64,000 bases of DNA from Trachythela sp. YZ-2020 (GCA_016169945.1 JADLSH010000170.1:496001-560000); one strand, 5' to 3'. Positions 22,201 through 34,468 are shown, counted from the first letter of the stretch. Translations and numbers: made by a program. Notes: generated by a model not told the origin, from the sequence alone.

Positions 22201-23835
22201 TTTCATCATTCGTATAATTCTAAATTCGCGATGAGTGATTTATGTTTTTGCCAATATATTATAGTAAGCAGATAAAATTGTCTTTTGTTTACGGTTGCAA
22301 TATTTAATTGATTAGTTTTATTCAACTAATTACAAATATGTCAACTCAACTTCGATTATTTCAAATTTTATTTATTTATTATTTCATCGTGTATATAAAA
22401 TTTCGAGAGTACGGTTGTACACAGACTACTAAAATAAAGGCTAAGCAAAACTAGAAAGTATATAGAATGCATCATACATCAATCATAGTTATATATACAG
22501 ACGCATCCTCGCTAAAATGCCATTCGCATTTGTAAACAACTGCCCCGTCAACAGAGATGTGTTCTATTAATATTACATAACAAATGTCAAATTTCAAAAT
22601 TATGCAGTTCATACTACACTCTACTACTCTAGTGACTCTACAAATTACACTCAGTCTACGGACAGAGTATAGCAACTTCTACTATCTATAAAATTCGCCA
22701 GAAACAATACAGTAGCCGTATTAATGTGTATAAATTGTACGCAAGTCGACATACCTTAGATCGCTGATAAAATCCAATGCTGTATACTATAACTAACATA
22801 TTCGATATTTACGGTAAGGCCAAAGGGGTCTTGAATCTTGTATTTGAATTTTTTTATATATAACCAGCACCAACTACCAAGTCCAAAATATGTGACACGT
22901 TGGAGGCGAAACTTACCGCTTCGGAATTTATAAAAATATTGCCATAATGAATATTCTACCCATTCAGTATTGTCTATTGAATATATAAATGACAAAACGC
23001 ACTACTAATCCAAAAGGCCAAAATGAAAACGTTTATTTATAAATTTGATCGTATTTCCATCACATTCCCACTCCCAGCTGCCACCATTGTGCGGTAAATA
23101 TTTCGAAATTTCGTATTTTCGTTCCGTGATATTATTAGATCAGTGGACTTGAACGCACGTGTTCATAGCTACCGGGGGAGTTAGCAACCCAATATTATAT
23201 ATAAACGATTGTTATGAAGTAGAGGTTTAATATCACAACCCAAATATTGTTCGTAAATCTGATTAAACACTGCATGAATACAACCGAATTGAGCTATATG
23301 ATAACTTGAAAGTGCTTAAAAAAGTTTCAACCCCAAAGTTTAACACATACGGTATTAATAGAGAATCTTCGCAAACACCCCCCGGAAAGTTTACACTATG
23401 ATGTGTCTATCTATGTAGGATAGCTCGTGTGAATTTTCGCCCCTCATCACAATACTGCAAAGTTAAAAACTTTGCACTAAAAACGGGTTTATACCGAAGG
23501 TTTGTGAGCAATAATAAATATATTTTCGAATTTTCGAATAAATTTAGGACCTACTTTTATGCTGGCAAATACGGGAAGATAAAAACCAAGACTTCTACAA
23601 AGGTTTGCAGGACAAAAACAAGCAAAACTACCCAACAAGCGAAAATACTATGAAACCGTAGACTGCAACATTTTGGCTGCAAATGTTTATTTTTTTGAGG
23701 CGTGATCACTGTGCCTGTCCATAATACCTAGTAAATTACAGAAATTTAGCATCTGAATTTATGTATTGGTATTGGTAGTGGGGGATGCCAACTGTGAATT
23801 GCTTGTAGTAAGCAATATTTTTGCAGTCATACAGC
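22201..23835. other. AT-rich non-coding stretch
   Basis: No gene family recognised on either strand. A fragment TTATTAGATCAGTG near 23128-23142 equals the terminal sequence of the foldback element at 33077-36141 and may be a remnant of that family. Open frames at 22472-22675 and 22756-22995 (minus) and 23429-23653 (plus) have no domain signal. Confidence 0.45.
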
Positions 23836-24723
23836 TAATTGCATTAAGGTTGTCCTCCGACAAAGCTAAAAGGTAAAAGCCAAGCATGAAAAGTTCGATG
23901 GGATTTATGTATTAAATATTCATCTCGTATATTCAGCAAGCCAAGTTTGAGTCCCTTGAGAACGCTAATGAATATATCGTTATTATGAAAATTCCCTCAT
24001 AATTATTCAATTTGCATGCCAAACGGCAGAACAAGACTATGATTTAAAGTTTCGTCCCAGCGTGGCCGCTATAGCATAATTGTCCCTTGAAAACAAGTAA
24101 AATACCTATATTGAGGAGATCTATACGAGAGCAAGTATATATTATACGAGAGCGACATTATACGGTACGGGACATCTTGCTTAGTATAAGTATCGTTTTG
24201 ATTCTTATTGCCTTGGCGAACAACTTTAAGCATAATATTTACAGGATCCTCATCATCCATTTCTGTACAAAACACTGCTTTAGAGTTTAACACAATCGTG
24301 ATAGCACAGCTATGCAGAGATTACTTAATTATTCGTCATTTCAACAAATTACTGGCGGCTCCAGCATATTTGAGGTCCCCGGGAAGAAAATTAGTTGCTT
24401 TTTGCCTGCGTTCTATTTCACAACTATCTGCAAGTTATTTGTAAACAAAAACTGCCTGATGTTCTTGGAGGTATTACTTAGAATACTTCAAATGCAATCA
24501 CTGGCAAACTCCATGAACTGCTTTTCGAAAAAAAAAACTAACGTTTTTCCACATGCAGTTTAGTCATGTCGGTTAAACTCAACAACAAAGAAAATTGGTT
24601 TAAACGGGAAAATAGGTATTTATTCACACGCAGTTAATTAATTCAAACTAGTCGCTCCCATCGTTCTTTTCGCGCTTGGCTTTTACCTTTTAGCTTTGTC
24701 GGAGGACAACCTTAATGCAATTA
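23836..24723. mobile_element. Non-autonomous element with about 45-bp TIRs
   Basis: TAATTGCATTAAGGTTGTCC and the following TCCGACAAAGCTAAAAGGT at the left are exactly mirrored at the right (24670-24723). TTAAGG sits within the ends, resembling the TTAAGGTGGTCG end of the element at 33739-34468. Because the palindromy runs beyond TTAA, the real boundary and target duplication are unclear. No transposase is seen inside. Confidence 0.8.
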
Positions 24724-25056
24724 CCTGTATATAAAATAGGTTGTACAGATATATATCAAAGTCAGTTTTTTAGCATGATGTTTATCCCCAGTGACACACT
24801 GCAGTATCAACGGGATACTGCATCTACACATGTATTACAGTGTATATTCTGTTGATAAAAATTGTTAATATTTTTAACATGAAAATTTCCCCTGGCCAGT
24901 AATATAATTATGTCACTATGCTTATTAAATATATTAAATATATTAATGATAATACATATTAATTAGATTCAAGTGTAATTGAGATACCTCATTACAGATG
25001 TATTGTTCCTGTGTTCTTCACCTGTCTTAATTGTTTACGCCTATGTCTTTTTTTTT

Positions 25057-25440
25057 TCAGTTTGGACTCTTGTTATTTTTAATATTCGAGGACGGAAATG
25101 TTGTCAGGGTTTTATGTAAAGGTACGTTGAAGACTCGCTGAAACTCTGGATTGATCTCGTCATAGATCTTTTGAGCACCATCTTGATATTCTCGTTGTGT
25201 GGGTTTTACCCCTGAATTTTGACAAGTGTTGGTCACAATATTTTGAGCCACGACTACTGGATTTTCTTTGAGATATCCTTTAAATTGCTTTGATTGAACT
25301 GGAAAGAACGACTGACAGAAACAGCCACGAGAGTCCATCAAGCTGTCCTCACCCTCATGGTCGACTGATAATGCCTTTCAGTTATCAGTGGAGAACACTT
25401 TTCCTGGGATTCTAAGTGCTGGCCCTTTTACGCAAGTCTG
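25057..25440 (-). CDS. Uncharacterised coding fragment
   Basis: A minus-strand open segment reads MDSRGCFCQSFFPVQSKQFK, YLKENPVVVAQNIV and REYQDGAQKIYDEINPEFQ, ending in a stop at 25057. Composition is protein-like and the frame may extend upstream past 25341 as DHEGEDSL after a stop. I do not recognise the family; it could be an exon of a retroelement gag or a host gene. Confidence 0.3.
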
Positions 25441-25849
25441 GCAGTTTCCTTTGAAACGTTTTAAAATCAATTGCAAATGAAAAATATTTAAGCTTTACAC
25501 TCGACTTGTACACTGGTGTTTAATTTTAGTTGCATTTTATTTTCTCCATGACATCTTTTGTGAAGCACCAAGTAGCAGCTTTAGCAAATCCACATGTATG
25601 TTGATAAGGTTAGAAACTTTGCAAATATTATTGTTTGCGCAAGTTGAGAAGCTACTCTACATGTTCATGTGCATGTTATTTTAAGGGTAATAAGGGGGCG
25701 TGTGCTTATTATCCTTAATTGCAGCTGAGAGCTAAGCTTAATTGTGAAGGTGACCAAGCTGAATTGTCAATGTGACCAAGTCGAAGGCTTTTCTAGGTGC
25801 CTATGGCAACTACCTTTTGCTCGCCATCACACAGCACAGCTACGGTGAA

Positions 25850-26046
25850 AGGGCCAGTTGGGGGTTAAACCTAACCCACCCTGTCAACATTCCCTGTGGG
25901 AGGAAACCAGAGTGTTGATCACAATCGGCAGAGTGTTGACAAACCCTTTTCACATAGCTATCATAAGTCGTCCCCAACAGGAATTGAACCCACGATATCA
26001 GAGGTGAAAGGCACGTGCTCTGACGATTGCGCCACCGAAGCCCCAC
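25850..26046 (-). mobile_element. tRNA-derived SINE
   Basis: On the minus strand the element starts GGTGGGGCTTCGGTGGCGCA, with an A-box like TGGCGCAATCGTCAGAGCA and a B-box GGGTTCAATTCC, i.e. a tRNA-related head of about 85 bases. The body contains GGTTTCCTCCCACAGGGAAT and TGACAGGGTGGGTTAGG, a core I associate from memory with SINEs of cnidarians. It may extend to about 25780. It is an RNA polymerase III retroposon, not a functional tRNA gene: the anticodon arm does not fold convincingly. Confidence 0.8.
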
Positions 26047-26640
26047 CAAACAAAACAAAATTTTGACATGTTTATCTATAATCTGCACTTAGATATGGAT
26101 TGAATTCCTCTTTTGTCATAGGTTTGGCTTATTATTGACCTTGGTATGCTAATGATATAGACTGTAAGTTCTTATAATATCACTATATTTTATAAAGATG
26201 ATCATCGCACATGGTGTAATTTGAGATACCGCTGTATCTATAACCAAGGCTCATTTGACAAAAATGGCAATCGTTTTACAATGTATTTGATAGGGAAATG
26301 CAGTAAAAACATTGGCTTTGCAGGGATGGTTTTGACAACCTTTAAGAAACATTTCTACGCAAATTGTATTGATAAGAGGTCGAACTTTGTAAAGAATGTC
26401 GTAAATATTATAATTGTTCTTTGATGATAGCATTCCCCCCCAAACTATGTACGAACATCGCATATTCTGACGTTCGGCCCATACAGTCCCTATGAATAAA
26501 TCCATATTTCCACAGATCCAAGTTTAAATGTTGAAGCATCTAGTGTTCTATTTGTTAATATAAATTTATAAGAAAACTTTTCAATCCTTCCCTGCAAAAC
26601 GGATTTTTATATGCAACATGTTTAATACTATTTTTAGGCT
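26047..26640. other. Non-coding stretch, no gene recognised
   Basis: AT-rich sequence between the SINE and the reverse-transcriptase relic. The frames at 26221-26424 and 26251-26505 overlap on opposite strands and show no domain. Confidence 0.4.
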
Positions 26641-26649
26641 AACTGTGGG

Positions 26650-27120
26650 TCACGTGATACCTTTTTTGAAGATATTGTGTCTGTAAAAAACACTTGCATG
26701 TTGTAGAGTAGCATTAACTTCTGAAACCAACTCATTTGGCATTAATTTGAACCCAAAATAATTTTTCTTTTCTTTTCCGGGAATTAATTCGTAATTTGAA
26801 ACCTCGACCCAGCCATTAAAGTAGCCGAGTAAAATAAGGTAATTGGGTGGGTTGATAGGTATAATTCTAAAAGCATCTTTGATATCGGTTTTGGTGAGAA
26901 AACAACCCGGGCCTGCTTGTTTTATAAATCTAATTGCATCGTGAACAGTGGCATACCGAACCGGCGTTTCAATATCAGGTATGCCATCGTTGACCAATGT
27001 TCCCTTAGGAAAAGACAAATGATGAATCATGCAAAATTCACTGAGCATTTTTTTTCGGAACCAAACCCAATGGCGAGACATGAAAACTTGGTAATTATGG
27101 CATGCTAAAAGGCCCAGCAA
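26650..27120 (-). pseudogene. Reverse transcriptase fragment (DIRS-like retroelement)
   Basis: Contains FCMIHHLSFPKGTLVNDGIP, VRYATVHDAIRFIKQAGPGC and FLTKTDIKDAFRIIPINPP. The TDIKDAFR motif is the region of the first catalytic Asp of reverse transcriptases, and 'IHHLSFP.G..VNDGI' is a signature I know from DIRS-like/tyrosine-recombinase retroelements of aquatic invertebrates. The frame then departs from the family (GYFNGWVEV...), and the YxDD box is not seen. It continues the zinc-knuckle segment at 27212-27700. Confidence 0.7.
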
Positions 27121-27211
27121 GTGGTCCTGCCTCTAACTCTTTGCACAATTTCGAGTCAACCACCTCCAGATTGTCTAAGGCGACTGCAAAGTGGGTGCTT
27201 CAAATGATTGT

Positions 27212-27700
27212 TCAGCACCATGAAAATGAAAATGAATATGAAAACAAAAAGAAAAACCAGATTTGGCATACATAATTGCATACTTTTACTCGCGTTGGCA
27301 ACGGAGGTTGGAACAGTCCTAGGTGATCGTTCATTGGGTGACTTTTTGTCTGCACCATGAAAATTACAGTTAACTGAGCGATGTGCCCGCTACATTTGAA
27401 ACAAGTGTGCTTGAAAGTACATCCCGAACAGTACCTGCCGCGATTAAATTTATAGCAATATCCCCTAGAAACAGAGATGTTAGGAGATGAACGCAAAGGG
27501 TTTTGCCCTTGCCTGTTAAACCTAGAGGGAGCAGAATTTTGTGACCATAGCCACAATTCCCAATCTTGCCCATGGAACTTGCGTTGCCTGAGTTTGCCGC
27601 AAAAAACTAAAATTCTCATCATAGTAAAACCAATTGTGGCCATGTGCGGCCAAGTCTTACACAATTTGACCGTACTTCATGAGCGCATGGGGACTAATGA
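27212..27700 (-). pseudogene. Zinc-knuckle gag-like segment of the DIRS-like element
   Basis: Reads LRQRKFHGQDWELWLWSQ, then GYCYKFNRGRYCSGCTFKHTC with FKCSG following: Cys residues spaced as in gag-like CCCH/CCHC fingers of DIRS-type retroelements. A stretch of SHPMNDHL...LPTRV follows. It lies directly upstream (same strand) of the RT fragment, consistent with gag-RT order. Confidence 0.6.
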
Positions 27701-27719
27701 GGGTATATGAAAAGCACAA

Positions 27720-28190
27720 AGCCAATCACCTATAGTTTTTATCCGTTTGGATTTTGCGGTCGGCTCCAAAACAAGAGAAGCAGGCTGGCCTGTTTCAGAA
27801 GGCTTACAGAACGAGACATTCCGTGGGCAGCCCCCGATCGTAGAGCACAGTGAGATGCAGCTGGCTGGCCTTGCACAGTGGCCTGCAATCCAGTTGCCTT
27901 AGCGGCACACTTTTTGCAGCGGATGGGAGGCATGCTAGAAAAGAAAACTTGAAAAGGCAGAGTAGATTCTGACATCAAGAATTTACAATAATCAGCAAAA
28001 CTACAAATTACCAACAAGAGCAGAAAGAATCATAAACATGCACCAGTTGTACGAATTAGACATCCACTGGCCTTCACTAGCTTCCTGCAGAACAAATGCA
28101 CACTGCTATTTTAGCTTTTAAATTTTTAAGCAATAGGGTTCCATACTTATTTTATATTCACTTATCGAATCCAAACAGAGTAACGTGAAC
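27720..28190. other. Non-coding stretch, no gene recognised
   Basis: The minus-strand frame at 27739-28017 encodes Cys/Ala-rich peptide (RCKKCAAKATG) but has no family signal that I can name. No inverted-repeat ends were found. Confidence 0.35.
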
Positions 28191-28194
28191 CTGC

Positions 28195-28366
28195 GAACAT
28201 AAATGTGCCACACCTAAAGTAAAAGTGCTATTTGGTAGTAAGGGTTTCTATGTTAGAGGTCTACAAGTTTTTAACAGTTTGCCTATATGCACTAGGAAAG
28301 AAAAAGTGTTTGTAAACTTTAAGAAGAACGTTTTAGAGCACTTTAATTGCACAGTATTGTGCTTCT
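28195..28366 (+). pseudogene. LINE reverse transcriptase C-terminal fragment
   Basis: Reads FGSKGFYVRGLQVFNSLP and VFVNFKKNVLEHF up to a stop near 28366. 'G.KGF..RG..LWN.LP....S...FK..LK' is the common C-terminus of CR1/L2/RTE-type elements. Upstream portions are out of frame. About 170 bases survive, followed by a non-coding 3' part. Confidence 0.55.
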
Positions 28367-28689
28367 AGCATAGTTTCTACAAGTTAAATACAGCTAACTG
28401 TTCGATTATTTAATTTAATATCTCCTGTAAAATTTTCATAATCTTTAAAATTACAAAAACTTGTAATTAGTTATTCTCAGGGCTCACATTGATACCAGTT
28501 CTTTTGAACTGACATGACTACTCCTATTTGATTTGAAAACGTAGTGGGATGTAAAGTAAAATAGAATAATTATAATATTGTGTATCAAATGGTATTTGTT
28601 CTTCGAAAACATAAACTTGTAAAGAGCAAACTGGGTGAAAGGCCCTTAAAATTATGGAACTATTCATATTAAACATGTCGGCAGGATGG

Positions 28690-31600
28690 CAAATCGCAAG
28701 TAATTGCTGCACCACTCATCCTATCGCCAACAAAGAACTCACAAAATAGTGTGAGAACAATAACTTCAAATAAGTCACAGGAACTTCTCCAACAACAGGA
28801 TAGCTTAGGTGCAAAAGTAAAATCAAATCTAACTACTATAACTTCACATGAAACTAAGATACTTCTGGGATTGACCAACAGTTGTCCAGGATTCTTAACC
28901 CAAGCTATTGTGGAAACCAATGCGGGGTGTTGCCAAGTAGCTGGAATAGTTGTCACCCCAACTAACAACACCGACCATACAGTTGTCATCCCAGTGAAGG
29001 CTGTTCTGGCATCACTGAAAATTGTTCAAGACGTAATCACTCCTACGGCCACAGAGAACTCTGATGCATCGGACTGCAATGATGATTTCTGCAGTTTATT
29101 TGATTTAGAGACAAAAAATTGAACACTGCGCAGAAGAGAAGAATGTTGGATATGCTAAAGAAGGTGTCACATGTGTTTGTGAGGGATCAGAATGACCTCA
29201 GTTGTGCTCAAGGTGTTGAGCATAAAGCCTCTTACAGACGAGCAAGTTTTCTATGACAAGTTTTTATATGCTCGTCTGTATATGCAACTTTGGCAATTTT
29301 TTCTATGACAAGTACACTTGTTCAAAAGCTAACATGCTAGCTTTTGAACAAGTGTACTTGTCATAGAAAAAATTGCCAAAGTACAAATTTTGCTCGTCTG
29401 TATGGGTCAACAAGGAAAATTTGTCAAAGTAATTTGAGCACTTAGGTACGGTTGGTCAGCAATCTATTGTTGTATTAGCTATCATTGCGGTGAGAAAACC
29501 ACAAACTTGTCATAGAAAATTTGCTGTACGTACACACGTGCAATTGGCAAATAAAACTTGTCATATAAAAACTTGTCATATAAAAACTTGTCATAGAAAA
29601 CTTGCTCGTCTGTAAGAGGCTTAAGATACATTTGAGTGATAGTATTCCAACACAGCAACCATATAGATTAGTACCACCAGGGCAACTCGAAGTATTAAAG
29701 AAGCTATCAAACATATAGAGTCCATACACGTCGCCAGCTGTATTAGTTCATAGACGGTGATCTGTGAGAATGTTGATTTTAGAAATATAAATGCTAAGAC
29801 GATCAGAGATGCATATCCTCTCCCTCGTATTTCTGATACCTTGGAAGCCCTGGAGGGTGCTCAATCGTTCTTTAGAGTGGTTATCTTCAGGTCAGGGTCA
29901 CAGGAAAGGATAAACCAAAGATGGTATTCACAACATCCTTTGGTCTACACAAATTTAACTGCATGCCTTTTGCCTTAACTAACACATCGGCAACATTTCA
30001 ACACTGGCCTTGTCTGCCTCAACAATGCCCGAACCTTCCAGGAAATGTTGGAGAGATTAGAAGCTGTGCTCAGGCGTCTTGGAGAATACAGCTTGAAGCT
30101 CGAACCATCTAAATGTAAACTGTTCCAAACTGAGCTTACCTATCTGGGACATGTTGGGTCTGAAAATGGCTTAGAACAAGATCCCAAAAAGATTTAAGCC
30201 CTACCCAAACGGTTGGAGAATCCACCGAGAAATGGAAAGGAACTACAAACCTTTCTGGGTTTTGCCAAGATTGCTGCACCATAATATGACTTGATCAAAT
30301 AACCAAATGCTAAAATGTCTCAGACATTCCTGTGGACTGAAACTTGTCAACATCCATTCAAATCAGTTATTTTCAAGCTGTCAACTCCCCCCTGTGCTGG
30401 CATTTCCTGATTTTAGTCAACTGTTCCTTTTGCACACTGATGCTTCAGGCATGGGCACAGTTCTTTACCAATTTCAAAATGGCAAGAAACATATGCTGGC
30501 ATATGAGAGCTGTTCCCTTACTCATGCAGAACAATGCCATTGCACCTATCGTTGAGCATTTCTTGCACTGAAATGGGCCATCACAGAGAAGTTTTGTTCT
30601 TATCTGTATGGTAGGAAGTTCGTGTTATCACAGATGGCAACCCTTTGACTTACTCACTGACACCGTTAGTTGGCCATTTTGTCGACCTACAATTTTACAA
30701 TAAGCTGTCTGGCAGGGAAATCTTGTAGAGATGCTGATGGACTCTCTAGAATACCTTGGGAAGGAGATACTCCTCGATATGGGGAAGAAAGAACACCTGA
30801 AGCAGAGTATCTCAGACCACACATCAGTAGTGAATGATTACACATATCAGACGTGTCATGTCGGCTATTGAAGCAATATGTAAAGAAGCAAGTCCCACGT
30901 ATGAAGAAAGTGCAAAACTATCACAACTTGTGGTCCCTTGTGCAATGGGAAAGCGTATTCTCTGTGGTTTACACAATGACGTCGGACATCTTGGCAGAGA
31001 TGAAACCATGGATCTGGTTTGCCCACGTTTCTACTGGCCCGGGATGACAGTGGACATTGAAGCTCATGTTTGTGACTGTCACCGCTGTGGAAAGCTGCCG
31101 AACCATGACATGCTCCTTGTGGCATCAGAACCCATAGAACTTCTGAGCATTGAAAGGGGGAGGGGAGGATATGAAAATGTTTTCATTGTAACAGACAGTT
31201 TTACAAAATATGCTTGGACTTTTCCCTCCAGGAACCAAAAGGCTACAACTGTTGCCAAGGTGTTGTGGAAAAACGTATTTGTCCACTATGGCTTACCAAG
31301 GAGATTACTGACTGGCCAAGCTACGTTGCACCAATGGTTTGTCCCTACAATGGGTACTCGCCGTATTACCTTATGTTCAGCTGCCACCCATGTTTACCTA
31401 TTGATATCACACTTGTGTTTGACCAACTGGACAAGAAGACTAAACCGTACTCTACGTATGTTCACAACCTTCGGGCTCAACTTGCCCATACGTACGACAT
31501 TGCACTGACCGGCAGAAGGTAACTAGAATAATTACGACCAGTATGCCAAAGAAAGTTTTCTTGAAGTGGGTGACCGGGTGTTGGTTCGGAACACAAGAGG

Positions 31601-31960
31601 CAAACACAAGCTGTAAGAGGCAAACACAAGTGAATTTGGAAAATTACCTGTATATGCGGTTAAACCTGTAGATGGTGGGAACGAGAGAGTACTTCATTGA
31701 AACATACTGCTTCCATACAAACCTCCCAAGAGTTCACCTCCACCCACACAAAATAATCCTCCGAATTTACATCAAAGACCTGCAGTAGCAGAATGTGAGA
31801 GGGACGTCATCACAGAAGAGAGTGAGACTGAAGATCGATTTATTCCACGCAGTAGGACAGGCAGTAATGGGACACCACTAGAGCCGACTATACCACCTTT
31901 CAATATGCCAGAAGCCGTTCCAGTAACTGATGAACCAACACCCAAGAATGACCTGTGTTA
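28690..31960 (+). pseudogene. Gypsy (Ty3-like) retrotransposon pol relic
   Basis: Domains follow Ty3/Gypsy order. 28750-29220: N-terminal pol with SHETKILLGLTNS and GVEHK before the inserted MITE. 29630-30300: RT pieces (VPPGQLEVLKKLS in one frame; NINAKTIRDAYPLPRISDTL; EALEGAQSFF). 30310-30620: RNase H (LLHTDASGMGTVLYQFQNGK, AEQCHCTYR, FLALKWA). 30900-31510: integrase with HHCC finger (CHRCGKL at its end), ENVFIVTDSFTKYAW (first Asp), VFVHYGLPRRLL. Later a C-terminal KNDL segment. At least six frame changes and several stops show decay. No paired LTRs were found: the sequence after about 31965 may be a 3' LTR but I see no 5' partner. Confidence 0.85.
29226..29621. mobile_element. Palindromic PIF/Harbinger-like MITE inserted in Gypsy pol
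   Basis: Ends AGCCTCTTACAGACGAGCAA and the complement TTGCTCGTCTGTAAGAGGCT are flanked by TAA on both sides (29223-29225 and 29622-29624), a 3-bp target of PIF/Harbinger type. The interior is nearly self-complementary (CTTGTTCAAAAGCTAACATG / CATGCTAGCTTTTGAACAAG), with repeated AACTTGTCATAGAAAA and AACTTGTCATATAAA units. Removing it restores contiguous Gypsy pol flanks, so it is younger than the Gypsy insertion. Confidence 0.85.
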
Positions 31961-31964
31961 CTAG

Positions 31965-32700
31965 TGTCCAGAATGAAAATGATTTTGTCGCTTTGGTTGC
32001 TTTATACTTGCAACAAAAGAAATTAAATCCAAGCATTTTAATTTTATATATATTTTATTATAAAGAAAAACCATTATGAATTAATACTACACTTATCCAC
32101 TGTCTGAGTGATCCAATAGTTCGATATCAGATATCAAGTTCATTCATCTGCTGTCCGTTCCTTCAAAGTTCCATATTGTCTTTTTATATATCAGTGTATT
32201 ATAGCAGCATCGTCTTGTCAGCTATGGATCTTTCTCAGTACTTCTCACACGTCTTACTCTCTTGTTCAACTCTCTCTACTACATGTTGCGCATTCATGCA
32301 TAAAGCTACTTATATAGTGTTTGGGTGAGGAACAATTTGAAATTATGACTCGTATCTATTATGTAAATTGACATGTTTCTCTAACCAGTAAACCACAATC
32401 ATATCCTTTGACATATAGCTTTTGATTAGGCGTTGTTTGTAAAGTATTTGATGACTCATGCATGTAAGCTAAACTTACACCTGCCAGAAATGGAACCGGT
32501 TATCTAGACAAAACTTCATGAAATCCAACTGGAAAAGCTTAACCTTGATGAGAACCAATCCGTTACACGATCTGGAAGAATATCGAAGTCCCCAGAACTA
32601 TTCGGCTTCCATCCGGTGTGGAGCAATAAGGTGGCAGGTGTGCGACGCACGCACGATTGTGAGCTCCCTATAATTTGATATAATTCCAGCTCACATCTAA
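31965..32700. other. Non-coding, possible 3' LTR or flank of the Gypsy relic
   Basis: Starts TGTGTTACTAGTGTCC after the pol remnant and ends near GTTACACGATCTGG; no matching 5' LTR is visible left of 28690. Otherwise no coding signal. Confidence 0.35.
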
Positions 32701-32739
32701 GTTTAATATATTATTACATCAACACAATTCCTGAAACGA

Positions 32740-32995
32740 TAACGTCTTTAAAAAAGGAGAATGATGCTCTCGAGATCCAGATTGAATCATTGCAAAAGGA
32801 CTTTGGGAAACTGCAAAATATGATCGAGAGCAATATAAATTCAAAATCATCAAAGCAGAAAGACCTGAAATCATCAGCTCAAACCCAAAGTTTTCAGAAC
32901 AGCCTGGAGTTCTTAAGTGATAAATACGATACTCTAAATGCTTTGGAAACTGAAACCAAAAACAAACTCAAGAAACTAAGCTCTCATCTAAGATA
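32740..32995 (+). CDS. Coiled-coil fragment, LINE ORF1-like
   Basis: Reads KKENDALEIQIESLQKDFGK then NSLEFLSDKYDTLNALETET and stops at 32993-32995. Heptad-patterned, charged helices of this kind ('EFLS.KYD.L') form the trimerisation coiled coil of L1/CR1-type ORF1 proteins in invertebrates. The RRM-like part that should follow is missing, because the conserved frame ends just before the foldback element. Could also be an unrelated coiled-coil exon. Confidence 0.45.
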
Positions 32996-33342
32996 AAATG
33001 ATTTTTAGATAATATACTAACGGGAATCTAACCCGTTCACCTTCACGAAGGTAAGTATACACGTGTGGGGTGTGATCACTGATCTAATAATAGACTGGAT
33101 ATAGCTTCTGTGGGTTGCAAAAGTGAAGCCACATTATATATGCGAAAATCACATCCGGGGACCACGGAATGATACAAATTTGTATAGCAATATATGGTGG
33201 ACAACCTGAACGAACATGAATTTTCGTAAATTTAAGACACTTCGCGATCTTGTGCTAACCTCATCGCTCTACCATGTGTAAAATATGTTATGTTAATGCT
33301 TTTAAAACTAAAATTATCTAGATTGCTCTAAAATAACGGCAT

Positions 33343-33738
33343 TTGTGTTCGTTCAAAGTTGTCCTTGTGGGAATAATATTTTATTGCCACGATCATATGA
33401 GAAGACAATTTCTAGTTTGCTTCCACATATGGAGGCGGAATAAGATCTACTATACTCAAAAATACTTTGAAAGAAAAGTAAGTAATTTTGTTTTATCATA
33501 TATGTTTAATCTTGATCGACAAGGGGGTTTCAATTCTGCCAAATTACCAAGCCAGCAAGCCTTTTATACCAATATACTATTCAGAATTCAGTCTGTGTTG
33601 ATATTTGTACTTGTTAGAAATTGTTTTCATTTATTATACTATGAAACTGGAAGCCTGCCCAAATATAGCCTTTTGTGGAGTGAATCTACTTTTAATGCAG
33701 CCGAATTTTGCAGAGTGTGTTGTTCATTATTTTGTTAA
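33343..33738 (+). other. Arm-encoded open frame of the foldback element (shared with the other arm)
   Basis: The frame MCSFKVVL..MRRQFLVCFHIWRRNKIYYT recurs on the opposite strand at 35615-35875 because the arms are inverted copies. Cys/Phe/Tyr-rich and without a known domain, it is listed because both arms keep the frame open over about 80 codons. It may be chance within the repeat. Confidence 0.3.
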
Positions 33739-34468
33739 GGTGGTCGTATCCCTTTTAACCTTTTTTTTTCAATTTTAAAGATAATAAAGTGAAAATATCA
33801 TTTTCTGAAAGGGTAAGGTGAAGTAAAATGACCTATGCAAAATTTTTTTCACAAAGTCACTAATTACACTAATTATCCAATATGGCGGCCGCTAATTAGG
33901 CCATAATTGCCTAGCGGCGCAAACATCATATCTCATGAACCAATTACCCAAATCTAATGAACGATATATTTTTGAAAAGCTTAGAACCTGATCTAGTGCC
34001 TGACACTCTTTATTTTTTTTCAAAATTCTTTAATAAACATTTTAGAGCCAAAAATTGGAATTGTTGCATTATTTGTACTTTTATTGAGATATTTATGATG
34101 CAATTTGTGAATAATTCATCAATAATGAAAAATATTGAAATTTGAAGAGTGTCAGGCACTAGACAATGGTACAGGCTATAAATGTGCAAAATATCAAGCT
34201 TCTATAATAAAAACCTAGAAAATTACAATGTCACAGGTATTGCTGACTCCTGTCAAATTACAAATCGGAGAAAATCCAGTGCGAAAGTTTCAGTTTGGTA
34301 AATGTACCTTACAGAAGGCTTCAGAATGCTTCAGAATGCTCCTGCTTCATACATTACTTTTGTAATTACAAAAGTAATTACAAATTCTAAATCTACAATA
34401 TTTAAAATACCCAAAATGACACAAAAATTTTTTTTGAAAAAATGACCAGAGAAAGGGATACGACCACC
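33739..34468. mobile_element. TTAA-flanked MITE (GGTGGTCGTATCCC ends)
   Basis: GGTGGTCGTATCCCTTT at the left is mirrored by AAAGGGATACGACCACC at the right; TTAA lies at 33735-33738 and 34469-34472. It could also be read as a TA target with AGGTGG ends. A second palindrome inside (TCTAGTGCCTGACACTCTT at about 33992 against AAGAGTGTCAGGCACTAGA at about 34145) surrounds an AT-rich loop. No transposase. Confidence 0.8.

Noticed and set aside
25960..26046. Functional tRNA gene
   Set aside because: A/B boxes are present but the cloverleaf does not close and a SINE body follows.
31965..32560. 3' LTR of the Gypsy element
   Set aside because: No 5' copy could be found, so not called as an LTR.
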